From Heterobilharzia americana (taxonomy: Eukaryota > Platyhelminthes > Trematoda > Strigeidida > Schistosomatidae), in assembly GCA_944470555.2 (NCBI GenBank), contig OX104128.1, forward strand, positions 46,545,920 through 46,609,919: 64,000 nt of DNA, in the 5' to 3' direction. The position numbers and the translations under genes were made by a program. This document shows positions 59,667 through 64,000 of the stretch, piece by piece. Position 1 is the first letter of the stretch. Each line of letters opens with the position of its first letter. The notes under the pieces were generated by a model, which was not told the origin of the DNA, did not search any database, and saw nothing but the letters and a program-made list of their open reading frames with translations.

Positions 59667-61311
59667 CCTAATCATTGATGAAACAGTTATTAACGTGATA
59701 TCAGGACGATGCATTCTGTAATCTGGGGGGAGGGGGTGGTCTGTTTCTAGCTAGAATTGAATCGAACACATGAACAAGACTTATTAATTTATACATCACG
59801 TGACTAACAAATCATCATACTTGATTTTGGCTAGTAGTGGAATCCAGGATGCGTCAGCTAGATGAACCTGAACCCTAGCGAGCTATATTGTTCCCCTTAA
59901 GAATGGAACTTCATATCCAACGCGTCTCAGTTTGCTTGACATTTGTCCATCATATTCTTCTATCTTCTACTATTCACGTTAAGTGTATGTATGTAAATCG
60001 ATCGTGATCATGTGAAATCTCAAAGAACTTAACATAATACCTGGTTAAATCAGCAAAATAACCGAGTAGGAAGAGAAATTTTCCTTATTTCTTTCTTGTA
60101 AGTTTATATTGCTGTAACTTCGGTACCAGCACAAATACTTTGGATTTGTTGTGCCGGTAGGTAAACGGTGATAGAAACACTTACCGAAATACAGGATTAC
60201 CAGGTTAGACTGCATTTTTGATATTGCATTAGCTGATAAGAAGTTTGAAGGTAACTTCAAATATCTTAGTTTCACCATCAATGCTTGTAAGCACATTTAA
60301 ATTTAAATAAATTTTGGTGCGGTTATAGCAGACAAGTTCTAAACAGATGTCTAAGTTTTTTTATTTGCAGCATCAAACTCGTACAGTAATACAATCTCAT
60401 CACCAGTAATTATTCACACTGTGAAAACATTTCATCTAGTTACGACCCCTGTAAACAATCTCTACTACGTCGTTAGCACAAACCAGTTTCAACTGGAAAT
60501 TTGGTTTATTGACTTGCTTACTTTATAAGTCTTGGGATTTATCCTCTGACAGATGTGTCCAGCTTATTTATTATAACCCGATAGACAGGGGGGGGGGGGG
60601 GGTATCAGTTTCAGAATACATTTTATTTCATCGAATATTTATTCAAACGCAAACAACCTGAATTAATAAAGGAACAGCTTCACAAGTTAAATTATCTTTA
60701 GAATGTGAAACACACAAGAGAGGTAAGATTTTCCATCAACCGCTAACCGTAATCCAAGAATCTTGATACTTATGTTTGACTAAATGGAAAATTAAGTGGT
60801 TTTCGAGATCTGCCAAAAGACGTGTCGTTGATACTTGTCAAGAAGCTATGTAACATACCCAGAGTGAATATCATAAGATTGAAATAGACCCAGCAGATTA
60901 TCAGAAGTGCAGGATTACGCAGTTGATTAGGAAGGGACTGAGACATATTTACCATCAGAATGAGATGACGACCATGCTCTATGTATGCACAGGCTTTGTT
61001 GAGAAAATGTCATGGTAATGGTTCCTGGGATGAGAAGTAGTCTTGACACCCTGAGTACTTTTATTAGCTTGACTGATTCCAATACTTCATCCCGATATAC
61101 TTTCTTCTCAAGGTACTATTGAGGACGTTAGTTCTTTGAGAAATTATATGCTCGGGAAATGATCAGTGGAAGTGCATATTTATTAATAAACCCAAATTTG
61201 AAGTTTCAAGAAGTTCATATATGCGGTTATTTTTAGCAGTTGCAATAAATTAAAAGAAAAGTTAGCAAAAAATATAATTAGTCCACAGTGTTATAATCGT
61301 TTGTTGATATA
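59667..61311. other. No gene seen; poly-G run
   Basis: Contains the G15 run and a small hairpin near 60,125-60,165 (TACCAGCACAA / TTGTGCCGGTA). No coding motif. Confidence 0.55.
60588..60602. repeat. Poly-G run of about 15
   Basis: Fifteen consecutive G in otherwise AT-rich sequence; a shorter G10 run is at 9,086. Confidence 0.95.
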
Positions 61312-61465
61312 CTTGTAATTCTCCGTTGTTATATTGGATCGAATTGTTTGACCCCTGTGAGCATATGGGCTCCTACGCCGATGGCTCGATATTGCCTAAA
61401 TATTTATTACGGTGACTGATTTAGTTATGGTTAGCAGAAGAATCCAGGACGCACGTTTCCCATGT
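61312..61465 (-). mobile_element. Smα-type SINE 3' half, inverted
   Basis: Minus-strand reading starts in the ribozyme 3' strand (GAAACGTGCGTCCTGGATTC), passes TGCTAACCATAACT and ends in CAATTCGATCCAATATAACA. It faces the plus-strand copy that begins at 61,470, forming an inverted pair with outward ends. Confidence 0.72.
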
Positions 61466-61467
61466 CT

Positions 61468-61738
61468 CAACAGAGGTCGGACAAATTGATCCAGTATAAC
61501 AACGGAGAACTACAAGTATATCAACAAATGGTTATAGCTAAAACTCATTGTACAAGAGGTGGCTATCATTTCTCAGTGGGCTATTGGATAACACCTTGGG
61601 TTTTGAGGCCATCGAACCGAGGTCGAGTCTCAGAAGGGATAACACCACTCACTGAGGTGCAGCTACATCCAGCTGACGAGTCCCAAATGGGGCGAAGGAC
61701 GCGACATGGACTCCTGTGCTAGCCACAACTAGGTAGAT
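61468..61738 (+). mobile_element. Smα-type SINE (tail, head, ribozyme order), inactive
   Basis: Starts with tail sequence (TTGATCCAGTATAACAACGG), then a tRNA-like head with GAGGTCGAGTCTCAG, then the hammerhead at about 61,668-61,725. CTGACGA fits CUGANGA, but GAAA is GAAG and the cleavage triplet is GAC, so it should not cleave. The small open frame at 61,462-61,722 merely crosses this repeat. Confidence 0.8.
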
Positions 61739-64000
61739 AACTGTAATAAAGAGTTCATTCTGTGTTAGTGGATTCCTGTAAAATATATAGAATTTAGTGA
61801 AGCCAATATCAGATACTGGAAGATCAGGTAGTGAGGTGGTCATAATCGGCAAAATGTTTGAAAACTGATAGTGTAATCAATATAATTGATGAAATTCTTC
61901 GTGAACTGATAGTTCTGAAATACGTATAATAATTGACTACTTAATGCAATGAAAAGGTAGACAGGAATATGATTGTATAAGAAAAAGAAAAAAAAGTAAA
62001 AGTGGATGCTTTTTAATTTTAGTTGAGACATATGCAAAAAATGGAGAGCAGAGTTGTTATCCTTGTTGTAAAAGCAGTTCAAGTTTAACTGGTTATTTCT
62101 GAGTGAAATCTAAGTAGTTTTTGTGAAGTGAACTGGGATGGATTTATAATGTTTCCCACTTAATTTGAACGCACATTAAGTTCATGTCAAACTTCTTCCA
62201 GACTATCTTACTAGTCACTTTTTAAGCCAATACTAATATTGCAGCATGATAAATAAAGGTAAAATGAAAGCCCATACTGTGGTGAGATTCAAGTTAGTTG
62301 TTTTTAGGTGACCGATCTTGTGCCCTACCAAGTGGTAAACCTGAAGAGATAGTTACTTAACACGCTCTTGTATAACAGTGTGTGATAAAAATAAAGACTT
62401 TGGTCAAGAGGTGAGTCATGTGACTCGGTTGAACACTGGGATGGCAACTTGGAGACTTCTGAACCGAATCCCACTGTGTCTAAGCTGTCTGTCTACTATC
62501 GATCCAAATCCTAAATAACAGTCCATCAAACCATCACTAATCCAAACAGGGCCACAAGTATGCTGGTATTTATTTATGTTAGACTTTAGACACTATCAAC
62601 TTTTACTTGGCTGACAATATTGCAGCAAAATATAAAGGGTCTTTTTAAGTCTGAAAGCCCATTATTTACTGCTTTATTTTAACAACCAAAGATTAACTTA
62701 ACAGAGTCAGTGGTCACTTTGGACTGAATTGAAAAGAATCCCATTTTATTTAGTGGCGACAGTTTAGATGCACAGATACTCTGTCTCAGTCACACTTCCG
62801 TGTTCTTACCGATACTAACACTATGCGAAATTAAGAAAGGATATCTACTATCATTACAGTAAAAAGTGTACACTTTTAGTTGAGTAAAAACTTTTATTTT
62901 AGAGTAAATAAATTAGGTATACACTCACCCAACAGTTATCTGTATGAAACATCTAAAGCAGATATAGTTGATTTCATTGGTGAAGGAAAGAACATATTAT
63001 CGTACGTATGTTCATGGTACGCTTATCGCTTATAGTAATATGTATTAAATAAGCAAAATAAGGTTACTGAGTGAAAAAGGAAGTATAAAGCGTCGAGTAA
63101 AGTAGAATAGTTCGTGTTTAGTCCTATATTAAATTAACAGGCGTTTACATGCATATAAAGTGGTATATAACTGGCCACTAGGTTAATTTATTGAATTTCC
63201 TGCGCAGGACAGCTTCTTACAGGGCCAGGAAAACTGCAAGTGAAGACAGTTACGGGTCAATGGAGTTGTATTGTGTATGTGCCGTACAGGGAAGTTGCTG
63301 TTGTTGGAAACCTTGAACCATCTAATTTAAAGCCCGATGTCGAAAATTTTCTCATTTTATCACGAAAGGCTAGGTGCTGAAAGTCACAACATTCTAACTA
63401 ACCAAATCATCATTTTGACAATGGCAGGTTATTAAGTAATCGAAATTTGCTTATTAAGTCAGATGAACAACAATTTAATCCCCAGAAAATAAATAACAAA
63501 AAATAATGTGGATAAATAAGCAACATCCTGAGAACACAGCTGTTCAGCATTGCAATTCATACAAGAAAAATTAAACAATTTGATTGAGATAAACTAAAAC
63601 AGTTAATTAACTGAGTGGAATAAAGTGTTATAAATAGCTATGAGGAAAGCACTACCTCTGCTGATTTTTACGTGGTAATAAAAATGATGAGTAAAGGTAA
63701 AGTGAAAATACAGTTACCGACAATGGCAGCTTGAAGAATGCTCACATGTCAGCAACTAAATTTTTATGGAAAACAAAAGTGAATGGAAGCAGCAATAATG
63801 CTGGATAGAGACAAGCAGTAAAGAGATTATTTACCTTAATTTCTTCTCTGAGTAATCAAAAGCAAAGTGTACCTGGGCTAACGTTTGTCTTCGACTTCTC
63901 TAGTCTCCACAACTGTTCATATAGTGAAAAGACCCGGCAGCATGTGCATAATACACATGATTAAAGCAGTTACTTTTACATGAACATATAGTAAATATGA
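61739..64000. other. No recognisable feature
   Basis: AT-rich DNA to the end of the window. A tRNA-like patch near 62,405-62,480 could be a very old SINE but is too weak to call. Confidence 0.55.

Noticed and set aside
61462..61722. 86-codon plus-strand frame
   Set aside because: It simply translates the Smα-type SINE, including its hammerhead region.

Overview
The window looks like a stretch of a blood-fluke (Schistosoma) chromosome. It is AT-rich and gene-poor and full of (TA)n microsatellites and retroelement debris. The debris matches the schistosome repertoire: a Smα-type hammerhead SINE, a second hammerhead-bearing SINE-like family, RTE-clade non-LTR retrotransposons, and Penelope-like elements (PLEs) with GIY-YIG tails. 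The genus call rests on family recognition from memory, not a database search; the species is not decided.

Only one convincing host gene is visible. On the minus strand at 38,569-40,416 there is a long open exon encoding a TRIM-type protein: a RING split by a long insertion, a split B-box1, a B-box2 and a coiled coil. The frame reaches a plausible splice donor near 38,608, so the C-terminus (possibly NHL repeats) probably lies in exons I cannot see, perhaps beyond position 1. Everything else is intron or intergenic DNA.

Layout: 0.2-0.35 kb a hammerhead SINE; 3.6-6.7 kb PLE tails, a PLE palindrome bounded by a 13-bp direct repeat, a GIY-YIG remnant and an RTE 3' end; 7.3-8.15 kb two dispersed repeats; 11.7-12.0 kb an RTE 3' end; 14.6-15.1 kb a PLE end; 18.6-21.9 kb foldback elements and a SINE; 22.0-25.2 kb an almost complete but dead RTE element; 27.3-31.9 kb PLE remnants with two SINE-like copies; 33.1-36.7 kb a degenerate RTE copy; 36.86-37.23 kb an inverted hammerhead element with one apparently intact ribozyme core; 38.6-40.4 kb the TRIM exon; 42.06-42.63 kb a 224-bp-arm, nearly perfect inverted repeat; 43-48 kb foldback elements and a decayed SINE; 49.8-52.7 kb an RTE copy arranged head-to-head; 53.4-62 kb SINEs and a cluster of foldback repeats; 62-64 kb nothing recognisable.

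The most striking theme is architectural. Several unrelated retroelement families occur as inverted dimers with their 3' ends pointing outward. At least one of these is bracketed by a perfect direct repeat, which suggests it inserted in a single event. A second theme is the density of hammerhead-ribozyme relics, in three families, only one with an intact core. A third is that two almost identical dead RTE copies, about 13 kb apart in opposite orientation, flank the TRIM exon.
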